Of a DNA stretch of 64,000 bases, positions 7,908 through 16,315 are shown in pieces. Under the pieces are notes generated by a model. The model saw only the letters and a program-made list of their open reading frames with translations. It did not search any database and was not told the origin of the DNA. The DNA lies in assembly GCA_013289955.1 (NCBI GenBank), contig JABCYZ010000023.1:1-64000 (forward strand). The letters run 5' to 3'. Each line of letters begins with the position of its first letter. The stretch's first letter is position 1. Source of the DNA: Acidobacteriota bacterium (GTDB lineage: Bacteria > Acidobacteriota > Terriglobia > Acidiferrales > UBA7541). Position numbers and translations under genes: made by a program.

Positions 7908-9077
7908 ATGACAACTACCACCACAGTCCCAAATCTCGGTACCGCTGAAGACGCCAATCCCCTGAAGGCCCTGTTGGCTTTCGGCCAATCCCCCTGGATG
8001 GACTACATCCGCAGAGATCTGCTCACCAGCGGCGGCCTGAAAAAATACATCCATGACGATGGGCTCCGCGGCATGACTTCCAATCCCTCGATTTTTGAAA
8101 AAGCCATCACTGGCAGCAACGTCTACTCCGACATCCTCAATTCGCCCGAGGCAAAAAAGCTCGACGCCAAAGGTCTCTTCGAAAGAATCGCCATCCGCGA
8201 CGTGCAAGACGCCTGCGACATTTTTAAACCCGTCTACGCCGAATCCAAACGCCGGGACGGCTACGTCAGTCTCGAAGTCTCTCCCTATCTCGCCAACGAC
8301 ACCAAGGGCACGATCGACGAAGCCCGCCGCCTCTGGAAGTCTGTCGATCGACCGAATGTCATGATCAAAGTTCCTGCCACCCCCGAATGCATTCCCGCCA
8401 TTCGCCAGCTCCTTGAAGACGGCCTCAACATCAATATCACGCTGCTTTTCGCGCAGTCGGCTTACGAGCAGGTCGCGGAAGCTTTTCTTGCCGCTCTCGA
8501 AGCTCGCGCCGCCAAAGGCCAGGACATCAGCCAGATCGCCAGCGTTGCCAGCTTTTTTGTGAGCCGTATCGATTCCCTGATCGATGGCAAGGTCGACGAG
8601 AAGCTGAAGACCGCGGCTGACCCCGCGCAAAAAGCTTTGCTTGAAAGCATCCATGGCAAAATTGCGATTGCCAACGCCAAGCTCACCTACAAGAAGTACC
8701 AGGAACTTTTCAGCGGCGCTCGCTGGAATGCCCTGGCCGCCAAAGGCTCGCAAACCCAGCGCCTCCTCTGGGCCAGCACCAGCACGAAGAACCCCAAGTA
8801 TCGCGACGTCCTCTACGTCGAAGAACTAATCGGCGCCGACACCGTGGACACGATTCCCCCGGCGACTTTCGACGCTTTCCGTGACCATGGCAAACTGCGC
8901 AACAGTTTGACGGAAGATCTGAACGCAGCCCGCACCACCATGGACAACCTCGCCAAAGCCGGCATCTCCATGAAAGAAGTTACGGACAAACTCCTGGTCG
9001 ACGGCGTCAAACTCTTCTCGGATGCATTCAAACAACTCCTGGACGCCACTGGAAAAAGCGCAGGGGTGAATGCGTGA
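7908..9077 (+). CDS. tal: transaldolase
   Basis: A 389-residue transaldolase of the long TalA/B-related class often found fused to phosphoglucose isomerase. It transfers a dihydroxyacetone unit from sedoheptulose-7-phosphate to glyceraldehyde-3-phosphate. Evidence: GLRGMTSNPSIFEKAI, VSPYLANDTKGT, the Schiff-base Lys in NVMIKVPATPE, NINITLLFAQSAYE and ASVASFFVSRIDSLID. AGAGGAG precedes the ATG, and TACAAT at 7863-7868 could be a -10 element of an internal promoter in the 111-bp gap after rpiB. Its stop overlaps the pgi start. Confidence 0.96.
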   Translation: MTTTTTVPNLGTAEDANPLKALLAFGQSPWMDYIRRDLLTSGGLKKYIHDDGLRGMTSNPSIFEKAITGSNVYSDILNSPEAKKLDAKGLFERIAIRDVQDACDIFKPVYAESKRRDGYVSLEVSPYLANDTKGTIDEARRLWKSVDRPNVMIKVPATPECIPAIRQLLEDGLNINITLLFAQSAYEQVAEAFLAALEARAAKGQDISQIASVASFFVSRIDSLIDGKVDEKLKTAADPAQKALLESIHGKIAIANAKLTYKKYQELFSGARWNALAAKGSQTQRLLWASTSTKNPKYRDVLYVEELIGADTVDTIPPATFDAFRDHGKLRNSLTEDLNAARTTMDNLAKAGISMKEVTDKLLVDGVKLFSDAFKQLLDATGKSAGVNA

Positions 9078-10789
9078 GCGTAAATTGCCAGGCTTACACC
9101 CTCCCCGAAAAGCTGACAACAGACGTAAACGCCTCACTTCAGGATTGGAAGAAGAACGGCAAAGTAAAACGCTTGTGGCAAAAAGATGCCTCGCTTTGGG
9201 CCGGCACCGACGAGGATAAGTGGCTCGGCTGGCTGGATATTACCGAGCAACAGATCGAAGACGTTGACAAGCTGAAGCAGATCGGCAGCGACATCAAGAA
9301 AGCCGGCTTCAAGAATGCTTTGCTGCTTGGAATGGGCGGCTCCAGCCTTTGTCCAGAAGTGCTTCGCATGACTTTCGGCAAAGCCGCGGGCTATCCCGAC
9401 CTTCATGTATTGGATTCCACCGACCCCGCCCAAATCAAATCGATTGAAGAGAGCGTGGACCTCGCCAGCACCGTCTGCATTGTTTCCAGCAAATCCGGGA
9501 GCACGCTCGAACCCAATATTTACAAGCAGTATTTTTTTGATCGCGTGAAGGCCAAGGTGGGAGATAAGGAAGTTGGCAACCGCTTCATTGCCATCACCGA
9601 TCCCGGCTCAAAAATGCAGCGTGTCGCCGACAAGGACAAATTCCGCAAGACCTTTATGGGCGTGCCGAGCATCGGAGGACGCTACTCCGCGCTGTCAAAT
9701 TTCGGCATGGTACCAGCCGCTGTGATGGGCATCGACGTCGCAAAGCTTTTGAAGAACACGAAACAGATGGTGGATGCCTGCGGCGAGGATTCAGATGCCT
9801 CGACGAACCCCGGTGTCATTCTGGGGACAATTCTTGGTGTCGCTGCGAATCAGGGCCGTGACAAGATTACATTCGTCACTTCGTCCGGGATTTTCGATCT
9901 TGGCGCGTGGCTCGAGCAGCTGATCGCCGAATCCACCGGAAAGTCCGGTAAAGGCATCATTCCCGTCGATCGCGAACGCCTTGCCAAACCAGACAATTAC
10001 GGCAGCGATCGCATCTTTGCATATCTGCGGCTCGAATCAGAACCGGACAAGGAACAATCCGCCGCGGTCGATGCGCTTGCAAAGGCTGGCCAGCCGGTCG
10101 TGCGCATTGTGCTGCCGGACATTTACAGCCTCGGCCAGGAATTCTTCCGATGGGAAGTCGCTACAGCCGTGGCCGGCGCCCTCATCGGGATCAACGCCTT
10201 CAACCAGCCCGATGTCGAGGCCAGCAAAACAGAAACGCGCAAGCTGACCTCCGAATATGAAACCACTGGCAAGCTTCCTTCGGAAGCGCCATTCTTCACA
10301 GGCGACGGCGCCAAACTCTATGCCGACTTGAAAAACACCGCCGCGCTCAAGGGCGGCGCGACGCTCGCGGGCTTTTTGAAGAAACATCTCGCGCGCATCG
10401 GCGCCGGCGATTATTTCGCCGTGCTCGGCTACATCACCATGAACGAAGCCCATGAAGAAGCGCTGCAATCGATTCGCCTCGCCGTTCGCGACAACAAAAA
10501 AGTTGCCACCGTCCTCGGCTTTGGTCCGCGTTTTCTGCACTCCACGGGGCAAGCCTACAAAGGCGGGCCCAACTCGGGTGTTTTCCTGCAGATTACTTGC
10601 GACGACGCCGTAGACATTCTGGTTCCTGGGCAGAAGTACACCTTTGGCGTTGTGAAATCAGCCCAGGCACGCGGCGATTTTGCCGTGCTCGCAGAGCGCG
10701 GCCGCCGCGCGTTGCGTGTTCATCTCGGCAAAGATGTAGCGGCGGGACTAGCCACTCTGGCGGACACCATCAACCAAGCGCTCGCATAA
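9074..10789 (+). CDS. pgi: glucose-6-phosphate isomerase
   Basis: A 571-residue phosphoglucose isomerase with two SIS domains: LLGMGGSSLCPEVL and the sugar-phosphate loop SSKSGSTLEPN, then FAITDPGSKM-like and VPSIGGRYSALSNFG segments. It resembles the PGI half of tal-pgi bifunctional proteins rather than the E. coli type. It starts at a GTG whose last bases overlap the tal stop (GTGA), so translation is coupled one-to-one with transaldolase. It links the pentose phosphate genes to glycolysis by interconverting glucose-6- and fructose-6-phosphate. Confidence 0.94.
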   Translation: MSVNCQAYTLPEKLTTDVNASLQDWKKNGKVKRLWQKDASLWAGTDEDKWLGWLDITEQQIEDVDKLKQIGSDIKKAGFKNALLLGMGGSSLCPEVLRMTFGKAAGYPDLHVLDSTDPAQIKSIEESVDLASTVCIVSSKSGSTLEPNIYKQYFFDRVKAKVGDKEVGNRFIAITDPGSKMQRVADKDKFRKTFMGVPSIGGRYSALSNFGMVPAAVMGIDVAKLLKNTKQMVDACGEDSDASTNPGVILGTILGVAANQGRDKITFVTSSGIFDLGAWLEQLIAESTGKSGKGIIPVDRERLAKPDNYGSDRIFAYLRLESEPDKEQSAAVDALAKAGQPVVRIVLPDIYSLGQEFFRWEVATAVAGALIGINAFNQPDVEASKTETRKLTSEYETTGKLPSEAPFFTGDGAKLYADLKNTAALKGGATLAGFLKKHLARIGAGDYFAVLGYITMNEAHEEALQSIRLAVRDNKKVATVLGFGPRFLHSTGQAYKGGPNSGVFLQITCDDAVDILVPGQKYTFGVVKSAQARGDFAVLAERGRRALRVHLGKDVAAGLATLADTINQALA

Positions 10790-10853
10790 AGACGATTCGC
10801 TTGGACCTAAGAACAGTCGGTATTTACAAAACGAAGGCACAGGAGCAACCGCA

Positions 10854-11873
10854 ATGCAACTTGGCATGATCGGGCTGGGGAGAATGGGCGCCAACATGGT
10901 GCGGCGCTTGCAGAAAAATGGCCACACTTGCGTAGTCTACGACCGCAGCGCAGACTCCGTGAAGCAGCTTTCAGGAGAAGGCGCCACTGGAGCCGCTTCG
11001 CTTGACGATTTCGTGAAGAAGTTGCAAAAGCCCCGCGCCATCTGGCTGATGGTTCCGGCAGCGGCTGTGGATGCCACCCTGCACGAGCTCACCACCAAGC
11101 TTGATGTCGGCGACATTGTTATCGACGGCGGAAATTCCTACTACATCGACGACATTCGCCGCGCCAAGGAACTCTCGGGCCAAGGCATTCATTATTGCGA
11201 CGTCGGAACCAGCGGCGGCGTGTGGGGTCTCGAGCGCGGCTACTGCCAGATGATCGGCGGCGAAAACGACATCGTGAAGCACCTCGATCCCATCTTCAAA
11301 ACGCTTGCCCCGGGCCGCGGAAACGCCGAGCGCACTCCCGGCCGCGAAAAGGTTGGCGGCACCGCTGAAGAAGGCTACCTCCATTGCGGCCCATCCGGCG
11401 CCGGACATTTCGTGAAAATGGTCCACAACGGCATCGAATACGGCCTCATGGCTGCCTACGCGGAAGGCCTCAACATCCTCAAGCACGCCAACGCCGGAAA
11501 ATCTCAACGCGAGACGGACGCAGAGACCACCCCTCTTCGCAACCCCGAGCACTATCAGTACGATTTCAATCTCGCGGACGTCACCGAAGTCTGGCGCCGC
11601 GGCAGCGTGGTCGCCTCCTGGCTTCTCGACCTCACCGCCATCTCTCTTTTGGAACAACCCACGCTCGAGCGTTTCTCCGGGCGCGTCTCCGATTCCGGCG
11701 AAGGCCGCTGGACCATCCTTGCGGCCATCGAATCGACTGCACCTGCGCCTGTGCTCACTGCATCTCTATTTCAGCGATTCACATCGCGCGGCGAAGATGA
11801 CTTTGCGGACAAGGTGCTTTCCGCCATGCGCTTTCAGTTCGGCGGCCACATCGAGAAAAAATCCGGCCACTAA
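10854..11873 (+). CDS. gnd: 6-phosphogluconate dehydrogenase (short, GndA-like class)
   Basis: 339 residues, the shorter decarboxylating class rather than the 470-residue E. coli type. The N-terminal Rossmann motif is GMIGLGRMGANMVRRL; DGGNSYYIDDIRRA and DVGTSGGVWGLERGYC are the substrate region; FVKMVHNGIEYGLM carries the catalytic Lys. It oxidises and decarboxylates 6-phosphogluconate to ribulose-5-phosphate. Members of the short class often prefer NAD, which is family knowledge and not visible here. It lies between pgi and zwf, so three steps of the oxidative branch (zwf, pgl, gnd) are co-located. Confidence 0.95.
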   Translation: MQLGMIGLGRMGANMVRRLQKNGHTCVVYDRSADSVKQLSGEGATGAASLDDFVKKLQKPRAIWLMVPAAAVDATLHELTTKLDVGDIVIDGGNSYYIDDIRRAKELSGQGIHYCDVGTSGGVWGLERGYCQMIGGENDIVKHLDPIFKTLAPGRGNAERTPGREKVGGTAEEGYLHCGPSGAGHFVKMVHNGIEYGLMAAYAEGLNILKHANAGKSQRETDAETTPLRNPEHYQYDFNLADVTEVWRRGSVVASWLLDLTAISLLEQPTLERFSGRVSDSGEGRWTILAAIESTAPAPVLTASLFQRFTSRGEDDFADKVLSAMRFQFGGHIEKKSGH

Positions 11874-11915
11874 TCATTTCGCCGGCAGAACGGCCAGCTT
11901 AGACAGGACTACTGG

Positions 11916-13505
11916 ATGACTCAAAATCAGACCGATACCGCTCCGATTGGCTCTCCCTGCGTCATGGTGATTTTCGGGGCGAGCGGCGACCTCACCAAGC
12001 GCAAGCTCATCCCCGCGCTCATCAATCTCAAGCAGGAAGGTCTCCTTTCCGAGCAGTTCGCCATCGTCGGGTTCGCCTTCGATCAAATGAATACGGACTC
12101 TTTTCGCGCGCTTCTCAACGAGGAGATCACGAAATTCGAAGACCACCCCGTCGATCCGAAGTTATGGCAATGGTTTCTGGACCGCATTTACTACGTTCAG
12201 GGCGATTTTAAGGATCCCGCCGCGTACCAGCGTCTCAAAGACCAGATCGCGGAAGCCGACAAAAACCACGGCACACAGGGCAATCTTTTCCACTACCTCG
12301 CCGTATCCTTTGAATTTTTCTCGCTGATCGTCCAAAAGCTCGGCGAAATTGGCCTCACCAAGGAAGAAAACGGTAAGTGGACGCGTGTGATCGTGGAAAA
12401 GCCGTTCGGCCACGACCTCGCCTCCGCGCAGCAATTGAACAAGGAACTAAAGGAAATCCTGACCGAAAAGCAGATTTTCCGGATTGACCATTACCTCGGC
12501 AAAGAAACCGTCCAGAATCTGATGGTATTCCGTTTCGCCAACAGCATGATCGAGCCGCTTTGGAATCGCACGTACATCGATCACGTGCAAATCACCGCCG
12601 CCGAATCGGTCGGCGTCGAGCACCGTGGCGCCTTTTACGAAACCGCCGGCGCGCTCAAGGACATGGTCCCGAACCACCTTTTCCAGCTCCTCACTCTCAC
12701 CGCCATGGAACCGCCCATTTCCTTTGAACCCGATGCCGTCCGCGACAAACAAGCCGAAATCCTGCATGCCTTGCAAATCCTCACGCCCGAAGATGTCTTA
12801 CACAATACCGTTCGTGGCCAATACGGAGAAGGTTCGGAAGACGGCCAAAAAGTTCCCGCTTACCGGAACGAGCCTAACGTCTCGCCAACCTCCAATACCG
12901 AGACGTTTGTCGCTCTGAAACTCAAAATCGATAATTGGCGATGGGGAGATGTGCCGTTTTATCTCCGCACCGGAAAGCGCCTCGCCAAGCGCGTGACCGA
13001 GATCGCCATCCAATTTCGCAGGACGCCTTTCATGTTGTTTCGAAAGACTCCTATCAAGGACCCGCGCACCAACCGCATGGTGATCCACATCCAGCCCGAC
13101 GAGGGCATTTCCTGGCGCTTTGCCGCCAAAGTTCCCGGTTCCGTCATGAAGCTGGGGCTTGTGAACATGGATTTCGACTACGCCCGCGATTTTGGCAAGT
13201 CGCACAGCACCGGCTACGAACGCCTTCTTTACGACTGCATGATGGGCGACGCCACACTCTTTCAGCGCGCGGACATGGTCGAAGCCGGCTGGGCGGCCAT
13301 CGAGCCGATCATTGACGTGTGGAAGGCGCTTCCCGCTCGTGGTTTCCCCAACTATGCTTCGGGCTCTTGGGGACCGAAAGAAGCCGACGAGCTTATGCAA
13401 CGCGATGGCCGCGCCTGGCGGAAGATCGGCGAAGAAGAGGAAGACGCTAAGAGTTCTGCGACGGCCACGGAAAATCTCAAGGGCCCGGGAGCAATGACTA
13501 AGTGA
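11916..13505 (+). CDS. zwf: glucose-6-phosphate dehydrogenase
   Basis: 529 residues. The coenzyme motif is VIFGASGDLTKRKLIPAL, the substrate-binding active-site motif is FRIDHYLGKETVQN, and EKPFGHDLASAQ precedes it; the C-terminal domain has FYLRTGKRLAKR. It oxidises glucose-6-phosphate to 6-phosphogluconolactone, the committed step of the oxidative pentose phosphate branch. Length is near the family norm (about 490-510) with an extended acidic tail. It begins 42 bp after gnd and ends 12 bp before pgl. Confidence 0.97.
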   Translation: MTQNQTDTAPIGSPCVMVIFGASGDLTKRKLIPALINLKQEGLLSEQFAIVGFAFDQMNTDSFRALLNEEITKFEDHPVDPKLWQWFLDRIYYVQGDFKDPAAYQRLKDQIAEADKNHGTQGNLFHYLAVSFEFFSLIVQKLGEIGLTKEENGKWTRVIVEKPFGHDLASAQQLNKELKEILTEKQIFRIDHYLGKETVQNLMVFRFANSMIEPLWNRTYIDHVQITAAESVGVEHRGAFYETAGALKDMVPNHLFQLLTLTAMEPPISFEPDAVRDKQAEILHALQILTPEDVLHNTVRGQYGEGSEDGQKVPAYRNEPNVSPTSNTETFVALKLKIDNWRWGDVPFYLRTGKRLAKRVTEIAIQFRRTPFMLFRKTPIKDPRTNRMVIHIQPDEGISWRFAAKVPGSVMKLGLVNMDFDYARDFGKSHSTGYERLLYDCMMGDATLFQRADMVEAGWAAIEPIIDVWKALPARGFPNYASGSWGPKEADELMQRDGRAWRKIGEEEEDAKSSATATENLKGPGAMTK

Positions 13506-13517
13506 CGTCGTAAACGC

Positions 13518-14291
13518 ATGACTCTGGTCAAATCCATCGCGGAAGTTCACATTTTGCCGGATAGCCTGGCGATCGCAAATCGCTGCGCGCAAAAATTTGT
13601 CGAGATCGCCGCTGCAGCCGTAAAAGAGAAGGGCTCGTTTGATGTTGCGTTGGCGGGTGGTTCCACCCCCAAGACCCTCTACGGCCTTCTTGTGAATGAT
13701 CCCGCTCTCCGGGCACAAGTGCCCTGGGATAAAATGCATCTGTTCTTGGGCGACGAGCGCCACGTTGGCCCCAGCGACCCGCAAAGCAACTTTTCTATGG
13801 CCCAGGAAACGATGATCTCGAAATCGCCGCTCCAACCGGCGCAAGTCACGCGCATTAAAGGCGAATACCCGGAAGCCGAAGAAGCAGCGAAGGAGTACGA
13901 GCGCGATCTTCGAACCTATTTCAAATTGCCGGACGGCCAGTTTCCGCGTTTTGACCTGGTCCTGCTCGGCATGGGCAGCGAAGGCCATACCCTCTCGATT
14001 TTTCCAGGCACAAAGGCGGTGCGCGAAAATCGCCGCATTGCGGTGCATAATTGGGTAGGAAAAGTATTGATGGATCGCATTACGCTCACCGCCCCGGCCG
14101 TCAACAACGCCAGAAACGTCATCTTCATGGTCGCTGGCGCCGACAAAGCCCCGGCCTTGACCGCGGTTCTCGAACGATTTTACGAACCGGATCAACTTCC
14201 GGCTCAATTGATCCAACCGGTGAACGGCACTTTGCTTTGGCTGGTGGATACCGCCGCCGGAAGCATGCTCACGCGGGCAATTCGCGAATAA
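13518..14291 (+). CDS. pgl: 6-phosphogluconolactonase (DevB type)
   Basis: A 257-residue NagB/DevB-fold hydrolase converting 6-phosphogluconolactone to 6-phosphogluconate. Family motifs are FDVALAGGSTPKTLYGLL, MHLFLGDERHVGPSDPQSN and LVLLGMGSEGHTLSIFPG. It follows zwf by 12 bp and precedes the aldolase by 14 bp, so the product of Zwf is handled by its neighbour. Start ATG is supported by the family N-terminus. Confidence 0.95.
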   Translation: MTLVKSIAEVHILPDSLAIANRCAQKFVEIAAAAVKEKGSFDVALAGGSTPKTLYGLLVNDPALRAQVPWDKMHLFLGDERHVGPSDPQSNFSMAQETMISKSPLQPAQVTRIKGEYPEAEEAAKEYERDLRTYFKLPDGQFPRFDLVLLGMGSEGHTLSIFPGTKAVRENRRIAVHNWVGKVLMDRITLTAPAVNNARNVIFMVAGADKAPALTAVLERFYEPDQLPAQLIQPVNGTLLWLVDTAAGSMLTRAIRE

Positions 14292-14305
14292 CCTAGGAGA
14301 CGCAC

Positions 14306-15385
14306 ATGGCAACCACGACAAGCACAGGAAACATCGAGACGTACCTCGGCGCAAAAGCCGACTATTTTCTGGGATACAAAACGCCGAAAATCTCGAAGGA
14401 GCGCTTGCATCTCCCCGGCCCCGATTTTGTAGATCGCATTTACGCGGCTTCAAATCGAAATATCCGGGTACTCACCAATCTTCAGCGCATCTTCGGCCAC
14501 GGGCGCCTCGGCCGCACCGGCTATCTCTCGATTCTGCCCGTCGATCAGGGCATCGAACACTCCGCAGGCGCCAGCTTCGCCAAAAATCCGGACTATTTCG
14601 ACGCGGAAAACATCGTCAAGCTGGCCATCGAAGGCCAGTGCAACGCTGTGGCCTCCACGTTCGGAGTTCTCGGCGCCGTGGCCCACAAGTATGCCCACAA
14701 GATTCCCTTTATCGTGAAGATGAATCACAACGAGCTGCTCACCTTCCCCAACAAATTCGATCAGATTTTTTTCGGCACAGTAAAGGAAGCCTGGGACATG
14801 GGGGCGGCCGCCGTTGGTGCCACCATTTATTTCGGTTCCGACCAGGCCGACCGCCAGATCGTCGAAGTCAGCCGCGCTTTCGCTGAAGCTCACGAACTGG
14901 GCATGGCGACAGTTCTCTGGTGCTACCTCCGCAACAGCGCCTTCAAAAAAGACAAGGACTACCACCTCTCGGCCGACCTCACGGGCCAAGCCAATCATCT
15001 CGGTGTCACGATCCAAGCCGACATCATCAAGCAAAAAATGGCTGAAAACAACGGCGGCTACATGGCCCTCAACATGGGCGATTCCAGCTACGGAAAATTC
15101 GACAAGCGCATCTACACCGATCTCGCCAGCGATCATCCCATCGACCTCTGCCGCTATCAGGTCGCCAACTGCTTCATGGGTCGCGCCGGCCTCATCAACA
15201 GCGGCGGCGCTTCCGGTGCCAACGATTTCGAAGAAGCCGTCACTACCGCCGTCATCAACAAACGCGCCGGTGGCACTGGCCTGATCTCCGGCCGCAAAGC
15301 CTTCCAGCGACCCATGTCCGAAGGTGTGCAACTCCTAAACACGATCCAGGACGTCTATCTGAGCCCAGACGTCACCGTCGCCTGA
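14306..15385 (+). CDS. fbaB: class I fructose-bisphosphate aldolase (archaeal/FbaB-DhnA type)
   Basis: A 359-residue Schiff-base aldolase of the DhnA family. It carries ILPVDQGIEHSAGASF, FIVKMNHNELLTFPN, GATIYFGSDQADRQI and GLINSGGASGANDFEEA, all typical of the bacterial class I enzymes that are larger than archaeal ones. It cleaves fructose-1,6-bisphosphate to triose phosphates. The RBS CTAGGAG precedes the ATG. It is the last gene of the sugar-phosphate cluster, giving the cell a route from glucose-6-phosphate through both branches to triose phosphate. Confidence 0.94.
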   Translation: MATTTSTGNIETYLGAKADYFLGYKTPKISKERLHLPGPDFVDRIYAASNRNIRVLTNLQRIFGHGRLGRTGYLSILPVDQGIEHSAGASFAKNPDYFDAENIVKLAIEGQCNAVASTFGVLGAVAHKYAHKIPFIVKMNHNELLTFPNKFDQIFFGTVKEAWDMGAAAVGATIYFGSDQADRQIVEVSRAFAEAHELGMATVLWCYLRNSAFKKDKDYHLSADLTGQANHLGVTIQADIIKQKMAENNGGYMALNMGDSSYGKFDKRIYTDLASDHPIDLCRYQVANCFMGRAGLINSGGASGANDFEEAVTTAVINKRAGGTGLISGRKAFQRPMSEGVQLLNTIQDVYLSPDVTVA

Positions 15386-15481
15386 GCGGGACGCTCTCTA
15401 CGCGCGCATGGCTCGACTCCAGGCGGTCAGGGGCTATAAGTCTGTCCGTAACCCGACGCGTGGCCAAAAGGGGCTTGAGTC

Positions 15482-15868
15482 TCATCGGAATGCGGTCGGC
15501 GGCACCGGGCCGGAGGAATGGTCCGCCTGGCTCCTTCGAAAATCGCACGCGCCCTGCCGGGCTTCATCGTCAACCATCAACAGATAGTCGATCTCTCGGA
15601 GCGTTCGGCGCGCGCCATCAACATGCGTCCCCAGCGATCCGGAGCCGAGTCGCCGATAGCACCAAACAGTGCCTTCCCTTGCCCGGTATGGAATGAGCCG
15701 GGGCCAAGCGACAGCGCGGGCTCGAGCGAGAAGCGGTTCGCTGCCCGAAGCCATCCTTCGTCATACTCAAAGCTCGCGCTTTCCTGGCCTTTGCGCGCGC
15801 GCCCACAGCCGCCCGCAAAACTGCTGCGCTCCGTCCAAACCGACATACACATAGACCAGCTCGTCCAT
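15482..15868 (-). pseudogene. decayed hipA-like toxin kinase, N-terminal part only
   Basis: Three minus-strand frames join into the N-terminal subdomain of a HipA-family kinase (type II toxin). Frame one starts at an ATG at 15868 (MDELVYVYVGLDG, then FCGRLWARA). After a GCGCGCGC run it shifts to a second frame reading KGQESASFEYDEGWL and KALFGAIGDSAPDRWGRMLM. A third frame then gives RTLREIDYLLMVDDEARQG. The first break fits a one-repeat slip in the GC dinucleotide tract, and the second break also loses residues. The kinase domain proper is absent and no hipB antitoxin is visible, so the module is dead. It lies between the aldolase and a sensor kinase. Confidence 0.8.
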
Positions 15869-15895
15869 TTATGTGCGCGCTCAATGCGGTTCATC

Positions 15896-15907
15896 AACGT
15901 TAACGTT
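15896..15907. promoter_or_regulatory. 12-bp perfect palindrome upstream of the hipA remnant
   Basis: AACGTTAACGTT is perfectly self-complementary and sits 28 bp upstream of the remnant's ATG, followed by a second palindrome AGCGCT. Position and symmetry fit an operator, possibly a relic of autoregulation of the toxin-antitoxin operon, but chance is not excluded. Confidence 0.3.
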
Positions 15908-16197
15908 AGCGCTTATCGCAGAAGTGAAATCGCCTGGATCGCACCTGGGCAGATGCTGGTGGGGGCGAGCAGCATAAAGGCATTTCCAAAACAGATTCGG
16001 CATCCACTCCCGACCTCCGAATAACCGGATTCCTTGTACGTTGGTGAAGTCGTCAGACAAGCGTTGGACTGGTCAGACAGTTTCCACGTATTGCGAACAT
16101 TATGGAATCTCAATGTAAGTCTATGAGAGAAAGAGAAATAGCGCAGTCGGAGTGATTCGATTGGAACCGCCGGCCTCCTGGCCGAGCACCGTCGAGC

Positions 16198-16226
16198 GGA
16201 GGAGCTTGCTCCTCCCTCTTATTTTT
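16198..16226 (+). terminator. hairpin with T-rich tail
   Basis: Perfect 8-base arms GGAGGAGC (16198-16205) and GCTCCTCC (16208-16215) with a two-base loop, followed by CTCTTATTTTT. It looks like a rho-independent terminator on the plus strand about 90 bp before the sensor kinase start. It could close transcription coming from the aldolase region or be a leader attenuator. Confidence 0.5.
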
Positions 16227-16315
16227 CCATCCAATCTTTTCCCGGCTGCCTTTTCCTCCCGCCTCGCCAGAGTCCGGCGATTGGGTGTCCCCGCCGAATC
16301 GCCACACACACAAAT

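Noticed and set aside
12798..14453. Minus-strand frame of 551 codons
   Set aside because: Antisense to zwf, pgl and the aldolase, all of which have clear family motifs.
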